Below, piece by piece: positions 45,076 to 54,200 of a stretch of 64,000 nucleotides of DNA. Both the position numbers and the translations under genes were made by a program. The first letter of the stretch is position 1. The number at the start of each line of letters is the position of its first letter. The stretch comes from Brotaphodocola catenula (GTDB taxonomy: Bacteria; Bacillota; Clostridia; Lachnospirales; Lachnospiraceae). The stretch is taken from positions 1 to 64,000 of the forward strand of contig JAJEPU010000015.1 of assembly GCA_020686985.1 (NCBI GenBank), written 5' to 3'. The notes under the pieces are model-generated. The model worked only from the letters and a program-made list of their open reading frames with translations. It did no database searches and was not told the origin of the DNA.

Positions 45076-45630
45076 ATGCAGGATCAGTTAAAGATTTACG
45101 AGGGAAAGATGGAAAAGTCCCTGGAGGTACTTCAGGAGGAGTATTCATCTATCCGTGCAGGCCGTGCGAACCCGCATGTTTTAGACAAGATTAAGGTGGA
45201 TTATTACGGAACTCCGACCCCGATTCAGCAGGTTGGTAACTTAAGCGTTCCGGAAGCTCGTATGATCGTGATTCAGCCGTGGGAGAAGTCCCTGTTAAAG
45301 GCAATCGAGAAGGCAATTCTGACCTCTGATCTGGGTATCAACCCGACGAACGATGGTCAGGTGATCCGTCTGGTATTCCCGGAGCTGACTGAGGAGCGCC
45401 GTAAAGATCTTGCAAAGGATGTCAAGAAGAAGGGCGATGCGACAAAGGTAGCAGTTCGTAACATCCGCCGTGATGCAAACGAGGCATTCAAGAAGATGGA
45501 GAAGGCTGGAGAGATCTCTGAGGATGAGCAGAAGACCGCAGAAGAAAAGATCCAGAAGATGACCGACAAGATGATCGTGAAGATCGATGCAGCAATCGAT
45601 GCAAAGACCAAGGAGATCATGACTGTTTAA
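45076..45630 (+). CDS. frr: Ribosome recycling factor
   Basis: The 184-residue protein has the RRF layout of a three-helix bundle with an inserted beta domain. Recognisable pieces are SSIRAGRANPHVLDKI, YYGTPTPIQQVGNLSVPE and NDGQVIRLVFPELTEERR. It splits the ribosome after termination with EF-G. It lies 16 bases after pyrH with an aggagg site and is followed by a terminator. Confidence 0.97.
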   Translation: MQDQLKIYEGKMEKSLEVLQEEYSSIRAGRANPHVLDKIKVDYYGTPTPIQQVGNLSVPEARMIVIQPWEKSLLKAIEKAILTSDLGINPTNDGQVIRLVFPELTEERRKDLAKDVKKKGDATKVAVRNIRRDANEAFKKMEKAGEISEDEQKTAEEKIQKMTDKMIVKIDAAIDAKTKEIMTV

Positions 45631-45687
45631 TGCAAAAGACTGATTATTAAATTGCGTATTTTGCAAAGACAGATCCATATGTATTCT

Positions 45688-45724
45688 AGCAGGACAGGGG
45701 GAAATTCCTGTCCTGTATTTTTAC
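45688..45724 (+). terminator. Terminator after frr
   Basis: caggacagg pairs perfectly with cctgtcctg around an eight-base loop, followed by tattttt. The spacer beyond it (to 45864) is AT-rich with tandem repeats, including cgtatataag at 45728-45737 and again at 45739-45748. Confidence 0.9.
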
Positions 45725-45864
45725 AATCGTATATAAGTCGTATATAAGGATATAAAATGTATGTGAAAACATATATGAAAAAGCATATATAAAAAAGCAT
45801 ATGAAAATCTCAATGAGGATAAGTTTTGACCGTTGGGATGTCTGATTAGGGAGGATAAAAGATT

Positions 45865-46593
45865 ATGGAAAATGATTTGCAGGGACTCGTTGTTCCAAAA
45901 CATATCGCGATCATTCTGGATGGAAATGGACGTTGGGCAAAGAAGAGAGGACTTCCGCGTTCGATGGGACACAAGGAAGGCTGTGTGACGGTTGAGAAGA
46001 CCGTTGAGATCGCAGCGCGCATGGGTGTTGAGTATCTGACGGTGTATGGATTCTCGACTGAGAACTGGAAGCGCTCGAGCGAGGAAGTCGGAGCTCTGAT
46101 GCAGTTGTTCCGCTTCTACATGGTGCGCCTTTTAAAGACCGCAAAGGCAAACAATGTACGTGTCAGGATGATCGGAGAGCGCAGTCGTTTCGCACAGGAT
46201 ATCATCGATGGAATCAATCGCCTTGAGGAGGAGACGAAGGACAACACCGGTTTGACGTTTGTCATTGCAGTCAACTACGGCGGACGCGATGAGATCACCC
46301 GCGCAGTGAGACGAATGGGAGAGGATTGCAGACTTGGAAATCTCGACCCGCAGACGATCACGGAGAGCACGGTTGCATCTTATCTCGATACCGCAGGTAT
46401 GCCGGACCCGGATCTCTTAATCCGCACGAGCGGAGAACTGCGTCTGTCCAACTATCTGCTCTGGCAACTTGCCTACTCCGAGATCTATATCACAGACTGT
46501 CTGTGGCCGGATTTTGACCGCGCAGAGCTTGTGAAGGCGATTGAGGCATATAATAAGCGTGACCGCAGATTTGGCGGAGTCAAGCAGGCGTAA
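45865..46593 (+). CDS. uppS: Isoprenyl (undecaprenyl diphosphate) synthase
   Basis: This 242-residue cis-prenyltransferase makes the C55 carrier lipid for cell wall synthesis. AIILDGNGRWAKKRG holds the catalytic aspartate, and VYGFSTENWKRS and DLLIRTSGELRLSNYLLWQ are diagnostic. It is translated from a gggagga site. It shares its operon with cdsA, dxr and ispG, which supply lipid and isoprenoid precursors. Normal length. Confidence 0.97.
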   Translation: MENDLQGLVVPKHIAIILDGNGRWAKKRGLPRSMGHKEGCVTVEKTVEIAARMGVEYLTVYGFSTENWKRSSEEVGALMQLFRFYMVRLLKTAKANNVRVRMIGERSRFAQDIIDGINRLEEETKDNTGLTFVIAVNYGGRDEITRAVRRMGEDCRLGNLDPQTITESTVASYLDTAGMPDPDLLIRTSGELRLSNYLLWQLAYSEIYITDCLWPDFDRAELVKAIEAYNKRDRRFGGVKQA

Positions 46594-46642
46594 GGCACGC
46601 GCAGACAGGACATAACAGGACATAAACGGAGGAAATTTTACG

Positions 46643-47446
46643 ATGTTTACGAAGAGACTGATAAGCGGTATTGTTCTTGTCATTCTTGCAATTCTGATCG
46701 TCGGACAGGGAGGAATCCTTTTGTACGCGACGACGGCGCTGATCTCCCTGATCGGTCTGTTTGAGCTGTATCGGGTGATGAAGATCGAGAAAAATGTGCT
46801 CGGAGCAGTCGGATTTGTCTCTGCTCTGGTATATTATGGGATGGTCTGGCTGGAAAACGGTCAGCAGTATGTGACCTTGCTTGCGATTATCACGCTGATG
46901 GTGCTGATGAGCATTTATGTATTCACATTTCCGAAGTATAAGACAGAGGAGATCACGGTGGCATTCTTTGGACTGTTTTATGTGCCGGTGATGCTGTCCT
47001 ATCTCTATCTGGTGCGTGTGATGCCGGATGGTGCCTACCTCGTCTGGCTTGTCTTTTTCAGCTCATGGGGATGCGATACGAGCGCTTACTGCGTCGGCAT
47101 GCTGATCGGAAAACATAAGATGACGCCGGTGCTGAGTCCGAAGAAGACGATTGAGGGCGGAATCGGCGGAATTGTCGGAGCTGGACTTCTCGGATTTATT
47201 TACGGAAGCATTTTTGGAACACATATGCAGGAGCTCGCAAATCCTCAGATCACATGTGCGATTGCATGTGCGATTGCGGGAATGATTTCCCAGATCGGAG
47301 ATCTTGCGGCGTCGGCAATCAAGCGCAACCACAACATTAAAGATTACGGCAACCTGATTCCAGGTCACGGTGGCATTCTGGATCGCTTTGACAGTATGCT
47401 GTTCACCGCACCGGCAATTTACTTTGCGCTGACGTTTTTAAAGTAA
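46643..47446 (+). CDS. cdsA: Phosphatidate cytidylyltransferase
   Basis: The 267-residue membrane enzyme makes CDP-diacylglycerol from phosphatidic acid and CTP. The family signature reads SAIKRNHNIKDYGNLIPGHG followed by GILDRFDS near the C-terminus. About seven hydrophobic segments precede it. It lies 49 bases after uppS. The following spacer (47447-47542) is made of purine-rich units around gtaac. Confidence 0.96.
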   Translation: MFTKRLISGIVLVILAILIVGQGGILLYATTALISLIGLFELYRVMKIEKNVLGAVGFVSALVYYGMVWLENGQQYVTLLAIITLMVLMSIYVFTFPKYKTEEITVAFFGLFYVPVMLSYLYLVRVMPDGAYLVWLVFFSSWGCDTSAYCVGMLIGKHKMTPVLSPKKTIEGGIGGIVGAGLLGFIYGSIFGTHMQELANPQITCAIACAIAGMISQIGDLAASAIKRNHNIKDYGNLIPGHGGILDRFDSMLFTAPAIYFALTFLK

Positions 47447-47542
47447 CAGGACAAAAGTAACAGGACAAGAATAAAAGTAACAATCGAAGAAGGTAACGAA
47501 AGTAACAAAGGTAACGGAAGAAACGGAAAAAGGAGAAGAACC

Positions 47543-48694
47543 ATGAAGAAGATTGCAATTCTGGGCTCGACCGGTTCGATCGGTACGCAGACCCTGGAAG
47601 TAGTGGAGCAGAATGGGGATATTGAGGTGACGGCACTTGCAGCGGGAAGCAACATTGTGCTTCTCGAAAAGCAGATCCGGAAATTTCATCCGGTGCTTGC
47701 CTGTGTCTGGGATGAGCAGAAGGCAAGGGAACTGCGCACCGCAGTTGCAGATCTTGATGTGAAGATTGTCTCCGGAATGGATGGACTGATGGAGACGGCA
47801 ACCCAGCCGGATGCCGAGATCGTGGTGACTGCTGTTGTCGGTATGATCGGAATTCGTCCGACAATCGCTGCTATGAAGGCAGGAAAGGATATTGCGCTTG
47901 CAAACAAGGAGACGCTTGTGACCGCAGGTCATCTGATCATGCCACTCGCAAAGGAGCTTGGTGTGAAGATTCTTCCGGTTGACAGTGAACACAGCGCAAT
48001 TTTCCAGAGCTTAAACGGTGAAAAAGGAAATAAGATCCACAAGATTCTGCTGACGGCTTCCGGCGGTCCGTTCCGCGGATGGACGAAGGATCAGCTTGCA
48101 GGCGTTCAGGTTGAGGATGCGCTCAAGCATCCGAACTGGACAATGGGACGAAAGATCACAATCGATTCGTCGACGATGGTCAACAAGGGACTTGAGGTCA
48201 TGGAGGCACACTGGCTCTTTGATGTCGAGATGGATCAGGTGCAGGTTGTCGTACAGCCTCAGAGCGTGATTCACTCGATGGTGGAGTACGAGGATGGAGC
48301 AGTGATTGCCCAGCTTGGCACACCGGATATGAAGCTCCCGATCCAGTATGCACTCTACTATCCGCAGAGAAGATTTCTTCCGGGAGATCGTCTGGATTTT
48401 GCAAAAATGGGTAAAATTACCTTTGAGGCACCGGACATGGAAGTGTTTTGCGGTCTGAAGCTCGCGTATGAGGCAGGACGTCGCGGTGGTTCCCTGCCGA
48501 CGGTCTACAATGCGGCAAATGAGTATGCAGTTGGCAAGTTCTTGAAGAGAGAGATTCCGTATCTTGCGATCGTTGAGATGATCGAGTCGGCGATGGAGCA
48601 TCATCACACGATAGAGAACCCGGATGTCGAGCAGATTCTTGAGGCAGAGCGCGAGACGTATGAATTCTTGCAGATGATGCAGTTTAATATGTAA
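47543..48694 (+). CDS. dxr: 1-deoxy-D-xylulose 5-phosphate reductoisomerase
   Basis: The 383-residue enzyme forms MEP in the non-mevalonate isoprenoid pathway. The NADPH-binding ILGSTGSIGTQTLEV is at the N-terminus; LPVDSEHSAIFQ, LTASGGPFR and HPNWTMGRKITIDSSTMVNK carry metal and substrate ligands. ispG, acting later in the same pathway, is two genes away. Ribosome site aaggagaag. Confidence 0.97.
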   Translation: MKKIAILGSTGSIGTQTLEVVEQNGDIEVTALAAGSNIVLLEKQIRKFHPVLACVWDEQKARELRTAVADLDVKIVSGMDGLMETATQPDAEIVVTAVVGMIGIRPTIAAMKAGKDIALANKETLVTAGHLIMPLAKELGVKILPVDSEHSAIFQSLNGEKGNKIHKILLTASGGPFRGWTKDQLAGVQVEDALKHPNWTMGRKITIDSSTMVNKGLEVMEAHWLFDVEMDQVQVVVQPQSVIHSMVEYEDGAVIAQLGTPDMKLPIQYALYYPQRRFLPGDRLDFAKMGKITFEAPDMEVFCGLKLAYEAGRRGGSLPTVYNAANEYAVGKFLKREIPYLAIVEMIESAMEHHHTIENPDVEQILEAERETYEFLQMMQFNM

Positions 48695-48760
48695 CTGGAA
48701 TATATTTTTAGAAAAATGATTTAGAAAAATAGAATAAATATTTAGAAAGCAGGTGGTAAA

Positions 48761-49906
48761 TTGCTGAATATTGTGGCGGCGATATTGCTTTTTGGCTTTA
48801 TCGTACTGGTACATGAATTCGGTCATTTCCTGCTGGCAAAACTCAACGGGATCGGTGTCGTGGAATTTTCCATCGGCATGGGTCCCCGTCTTGTCAGTCT
48901 GGTAAAAACAAATGGAACGTACAAGGTAAAATTGCTTGCGCGCCCCGAGGCGGATGCGCTTGCGCCGGAATCGGAGACGACCGTGTATTCGCTGAAACTG
49001 CTTCCATTTGGTGGTTCGTGCATGATGGTCGGGGAAGACAGCGATGTCGAGCATCCGGACCCGAATGCATTTGGAAATAAGCCGGTATTTGCGCGGATTC
49101 TCGTGATTGCAGCGGGACCGGTTTTTAACTTCATTCTCGCATTTCTGTTTGCGATCGTGATTGTCGGGGCAGTCGGTCATGATGCGCCGGTTCTTTATGG
49201 AGTCACTGAGGGTTCTCCGGCTCAGGAGGCAGGGCTTCAGGCAGGCGACCGGATCACAAAGATCAACGGCAGAAAAATCTATGCGTACCGTGATGTACAG
49301 CTTTATACGTTTTCGCACCCGGGCGAGCAGATGGTGATTCACTATGAGCGACCGGCAGATGGAACCTGGGAGACAAAGGGCGCATTTGAAAAGCGCAGTG
49401 TGACGCTGACTCCGGCTTACAGCCAGGAGTACCAGACTTATCTGATCGGCGTGCAGTTTCGCGGGTATGAGAAGGTGCATGGAATCGGAGAGCTGATCAG
49501 CGACAGTGTGTATGAGGTGAGATACTGCGTTGTCTCGACATTTGACAGCATTCGGATGCTTGTGCACCGTCAGGTCAAGGTTGATGAGGCGATCAGCGGA
49601 CCGGTCGGCATTGTCGGGATGGTCGGGGAGACCGTGCAGGAAGGACGCGAGGTCGGAACAAAGGCAGTGGTACTCGTGCTCTCAAACTGGGTACTTCTCT
49701 TAAGCTCTAGCCTTGGAATCATGAACCTGCTTCCGATTCCGGCGCTTGATGGCGGAAGACTGTTGTTTTTGCTGATTGAACTTGTGCGCAGAAAGCCGAC
49801 CGACCCAAAGATTGAGAATGCGGTTCATATGGCAGGAATGATGGTTCTGATGGCACTGATGGTACTCGTGCTCTTCAACGATATCAGCAAGCTGATTATT
49901 CGATAA
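48761..49906 (+). CDS. rseP: RIP-family site-2 zinc metalloprotease
   Basis: A TTG start preceded by aggtgg gives 381 residues. The zinc site HEFGHFLLAK lies in the first membrane helix, a PDZ domain follows (GSPAQEAGLQAGDRITKING), and the second catalytic block NLLPIPALDGGRLLF is near the C-terminus. It cleaves membrane-bound anti-sigma factors or signal peptide remnants. The position between dxr and ispG is classical. Upstream lies an A/T spacer with tttagaaaaat repeats. Confidence 0.95.
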   Translation: MLNIVAAILLFGFIVLVHEFGHFLLAKLNGIGVVEFSIGMGPRLVSLVKTNGTYKVKLLARPEADALAPESETTVYSLKLLPFGGSCMMVGEDSDVEHPDPNAFGNKPVFARILVIAAGPVFNFILAFLFAIVIVGAVGHDAPVLYGVTEGSPAQEAGLQAGDRITKINGRKIYAYRDVQLYTFSHPGEQMVIHYERPADGTWETKGAFEKRSVTLTPAYSQEYQTYLIGVQFRGYEKVHGIGELISDSVYEVRYCVVSTFDSIRMLVHRQVKVDEAISGPVGIVGMVGETVQEGREVGTKAVVLVLSNWVLLLSSSLGIMNLLPIPALDGGRLLFLLIELVRRKPTDPKIENAVHMAGMMVLMALMVLVLFNDISKLIIR

Positions 49907-49999
49907 TGATTATCCGGTAAGTGTTTTTATCCTGCAGGATAAGCAAAAGGATGACTGGGAGAAACGAGTCATTGCAGTGACGAAAATACTTAGAAAAAA

Positions 50000-50028
50000 C
50001 GTAACTGTGAAGGTACTGAACAGTTACG
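50000..50028. repeat. Dispersed hairpin repeat, copy 2
   Basis: cgtaactgt pairs perfectly with acagttacg around an eleven-base loop. It matches the copy at 26238-26266 in 26 of 29 bases, and one difference keeps pairing by a G-T to A-T change. It lies in the spacer before ispG. Confidence 0.75.
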
Positions 50029-50107
50029 AAAAAACGTTAAAAGTAAATGTTGAAAAAATGTTAAAGAGAAAACATGGAAAAGAAAAACGGGGAGGTAAAA
50101 ACAGACT

Positions 50108-51202
50108 ATGGCAGAGCGAATGAAGACAAAAGAAATTCATATTGGAAATCGCGTGATCGGCGGAGACAATCCGATTCTGATCCAGTCGATGTGCAACACG
50201 AAGACCGAGGATGTCGAGGCAACGGTCGCTCAGATTCTCGCACTTGAGAAGGCGGGATGCGACATCATCCGCGTTGCAGTTCCGACGATGGAGGCAGCGG
50301 GAGCGATCAGCAGGATCAAGAAACAGATTCACATTCCGCTTGTCGCAGATATTCATTTTGATTATCGCCTTGCGATTGCAGCGATTGAGAGCGGGGCAGA
50401 CAAGATCCGCATCAATCCGGGCAATATCGGTTCGGAGGAGCGCGTGAAGGCAGTTGTGGACACCGCGAAGAAGTACGGAGTTCCGATCCGTGTCGGTGTC
50501 AACAGCGGTTCCCTCGAGAAAAATTTGATTGAGAAGTACGGCGGAGTGACCGCAGAGGGAATTGTTGAGAGCGCACTTGACAAGGTTGCAATGATTGAGC
50601 GCCTCGGATACGACAATCTCGTTATCAGCATCAAGTCCTCCGACGTCATGATGTGTGTGCGTGCGCATGAGCTGATCAGCAAGAAGACGCATTATCCGCT
50701 CCATGTCGGCATCACCGAGGCGGGAACGCTCTCCTCCGGAAATATCAAGTCCGCAGTCGGACTCGGAATCATTCTCTACCAGGGAATCGGAGATACGATC
50801 CGTGTTTCTCTGACCGGAGACCCGCTTGAGGAGATCAAGTCTGCAAAGAGAATTTTAAAGACACTCGGACTGCGCAAGGGCGGAATCGAGGTTGTCTCCT
50901 GCCCGACCTGCGGACGCACCCAGATCGATCTGATCGGTCTTGCAAACAAGGTTGAGAATATGGTGACCGAGTTCGATCACTTGAATCTCAAGGTTGCCGT
51001 CATGGGCTGTGTCGTAAACGGACCGGGCGAGGCGAGAGAGGCTGATTTCGGCGTTGCAGGCGGAATCAAGGAAGGTCTGCTGATCAAGCACGGAGAGGTT
51101 GTGAAGAAGCTTCCGGAAAGTGATCTGTTGCAGGCACTGCGCGCAGAGCTTGTGAAGGCATCTGAGGAGCAGAAGGCAAAGAACGCAAAAGAAGCAAAAT
51201 AA
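50108..51202 (+). CDS. ispG: 4-hydroxy-3-methylbut-2-en-1-yl diphosphate synthase
   Basis: This 364-residue iron-sulfur enzyme converts MEcPP to HMBPP in the MEP pathway. Cluster cysteines are seen in SCPTCGRTQ and GCVVNGPGEAREADFG. The TIM barrel starts with GGDNPILIQSMCNT. It follows rseP after a spacer carrying the dispersed hairpin. The C-terminus is Lys/Ala/Glu-rich. Ribosome site ggggaggt. Confidence 0.96.
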   Translation: MAERMKTKEIHIGNRVIGGDNPILIQSMCNTKTEDVEATVAQILALEKAGCDIIRVAVPTMEAAGAISRIKKQIHIPLVADIHFDYRLAIAAIESGADKIRINPGNIGSEERVKAVVDTAKKYGVPIRVGVNSGSLEKNLIEKYGGVTAEGIVESALDKVAMIERLGYDNLVISIKSSDVMMCVRAHELISKKTHYPLHVGITEAGTLSSGNIKSAVGLGIILYQGIGDTIRVSLTGDPLEEIKSAKRILKTLGLRKGGIEVVSCPTCGRTQIDLIGLANKVENMVTEFDHLNLKVAVMGCVVNGPGEAREADFGVAGGIKEGLLIKHGEVVKKLPESDLLQALRAELVKASEEQKAKNAKEAK

Positions 51203-51242
51203 ACACATGATTACATGATTGAAAGGATGGATGAGACGCACA

Positions 51243-54200
51243 ATGAAAGAATTTCTGGAAGTATTTCCCGGATTACATATGACGGATCAGATGAAGGAAC
51301 TGATGGGGATGGTGAAGGTAGACCGTGTCTCCATGACGAGAGACCGTCGTCTGATTCGCGTGTACATCGAGAGTCCGCGTCTGATCCATCGAAAAAATAT
51401 CATGGATTTGGAGCGCGGGATTGCAGACCAGCTCTTTTACGGCAAGCAGATTCAGATCAGGATTTTTGAGAAATACCATCTGTCTGAGCAGTACACGCCG
51501 GAAAAACTGCTGTCTGCGTACCGCGACAGCCTGCTTCTCGAACTCAAGCATTACAGCATCGTGGAGTACTCGATTTTCAGAAAGGCGCAGTTCTCATTTC
51601 CAGAGCCGGATCTTCTGCATATGACGGTTGAGGACACGATGATCAACCGTGATAAGGCAGGAGAACTCAAGCGAATCCTCGAAAAGGTTTTCTACGAGCG
51701 TTGCTCGGTTCCGGTCGAGATTGAGTTTGAGTATGTCCCGGCGACGCGCGCGAAGGCCTCGATCGAGAGAGAACTTCTCGCAGAGCAGGAAGCACTGCGG
51801 ATGACGAGGGCGGTTGCAGATGTGTTGAATCTGCGCGCGCGAACGGGCGACGGTCAGGATGAATCAAATGGCGCATCTGCGACCGGAACAGATGGAGCCG
51901 GAGTAGAAGAAGCCGGGACAAGAAAGTCCTCCGGTGCAAATTCTTATGGTGCGGGAACAACAGGAAATGCAGGTAACACGAAGCAGGCAGGTACTGCAAA
52001 CGCAGGCGGTGGAATTTCTGGTGGAGAGAGTCTGGCAAAGGGTGCGGCAAAGAGTGCATCTGCTGGTTCTGATAACGGAACCGTGTCCGGCGGAGCCGGG
52101 GCGCATCCGGGCAATCTGCGCGGTGGAAAGCGCGAGAATTTCAAGAAGAGCGACTGGAGTTCAGGCGGTTACCGAAAGAAATCCGACAATCCGGACGTGC
52201 TATACGGGCGTGATTTTGAGGATGACTTTGTCGAGATCGAGAAGATCGAGGGAGAGGTCGGCGAGGTCACGATTCGCGGAAAGATCTTAAAGAAAGACAG
52301 CCGACTGCTCAAGAGCGGAAAGACGATCGTGATGTTCCAGGTGACCGATTTCACCGATACGATCACAGTCAAACTCTTTGCAGATCCGGATTCGCTCGAG
52401 GAGATTAACAAGGCGACTGCTGAGAAATCGTTTATCCGTCTGCGCGGAATGACGACAATCGATAAATTCGACGGAGAACTCACAATCGGCTCCGTGCGCG
52501 GAATCAAGAAGGGCGAGGATTTCACAAGCAAGCGCATGGATCACAGTCCGTTAAAGCGCGTGGAGCTTCACTGCCACACGAAGATGAGCGATATGGATGG
52601 AGTCAGCGATGTCAAGGACATCGTAAAGCGCGCAAAATCGTGGGGAATGCCGGCGATCGCTGTGACAGACCACGGATGTGTGCAGGCATTCACCGAGGCG
52701 AACCATGCGCTTGACAAAGGCGATGATTTCAAGATCCTGTATGGGGTGGAGGGGTATCTCGTCGACGATATGAAACAGCTCGTTGAGAACTCCAAAGGAC
52801 AGGATCTGCTCGGCTCTTACGTTGTCTTCGACATCGAGACGACCGGATTTTCACCGGAAAAGAACAAGATCATCGAGATTGGCGCAGTCAAGGTCGTGGA
52901 CGGCAAGATCACCGAGAAATTCAGCACCTTTGTCAATCCTGATGTGCCGATTCCGTTTGAGATCGAGAAGTTGACAAGCATCAACGATGAGATGGTGCTT
53001 CCGGTGCCGAAGATCGATGTCGTTCTGCCGGATTTTCTGAAATTCTGTGAGGGCTGTGCGCTTGTTGCCCACAATGCCTCGTTCGATGTGAGCTTCATTG
53101 CCCACAATGCAAAAGAGCAGGGGCTTCCCTTTGATCCGACGGTGCTCGACACGGTCGCAATGGCGCGCCACCTTCTGCCAAATCTGAACCGATTCAAACT
53201 CGATACGGTTGCAAAGGCACTCGGCGTCTCGCTTGAAAATCATCACCGCGCGGTCGACGATGCCGGGGCAACTGCGGAGATCTTTGTCAAGTTTGTCGAG
53301 ATGCTTCGCGCGCGCGGAGTCGAGAATCTTAACCAGCTCAACGAGATGAGTGAGCTGAGTGCAGACATGATCAAAAAACTGCCGACTCACCATGTGATCA
53401 TTATCGCAAAAAATGAGGTTGGACGCATCAATCTCTACCGCCTTGTATCGTGGTCACACATCAATTACTTTGCGAAGCGACCGCGTATCCCGAAGAGCGT
53501 GCTCAACGGGTACCGTGAGGGACTGATTATCGGTTCGGCGTGTGAGGCGGGCGAACTCTATCAGGCACTTCTTCGCGGACTTCCCGAGGCAGAGTTGATG
53601 AAAATCGCGGATTTCTATGATTTTCTTGAGATTCAGCCACTCGGAAACAACGCGTTCATGCTCCGCGATGAGAAGAGCTCGGTGAAAACCTGGCAGGATC
53701 TCGAGGATCTGAACAAGAGAATCGTGCAGATGGGCGAGGCACTTGGCAAGCCGGTCTGCGCGACCTGCGACGTGCATTTTTTGAATCCGGAGGATGAGAT
53801 TTACCGCCGAATCCTGATGGCAGGTCAGGGATTTAATGATGCCGACGATCAGGCACCGCTGTTCTTGCGGACGACCGAGGAGATGCTCAGGGAATTCGAG
53901 TATCTCGGACCGGACAAGGCCGAGGAGGTTGTGATCACAAACACGCGGATGATCGCGGATATGTGTGAGCGAATCTCGCCGGTGCGCCCGGATAAGTGTC
54001 CGCCGGTCATTGCAGATTCCGATGAGACTCTGCGTAAGATCTGCTATGACCGCGCGCATGAGATTTATGGGGAAGAACTGCCGACGATCGTTGTCGAGCG
54101 ACTTGAGCGTGAGTTAAACTCGATCATCTCAAATGGATTTGCCGTGATGTACATCATCGCGCAGAAACTTGTGTGGAAATCCGTTGAGGACGGTTACCTC

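Noticed and set aside
48011-49567. Open frame of 518 codons on the minus strand
   Set aside because: It lies fully opposite dxr and rseP, whose motifs are unmistakable; the translated product is Arg/His/Leu-rich with no family features.
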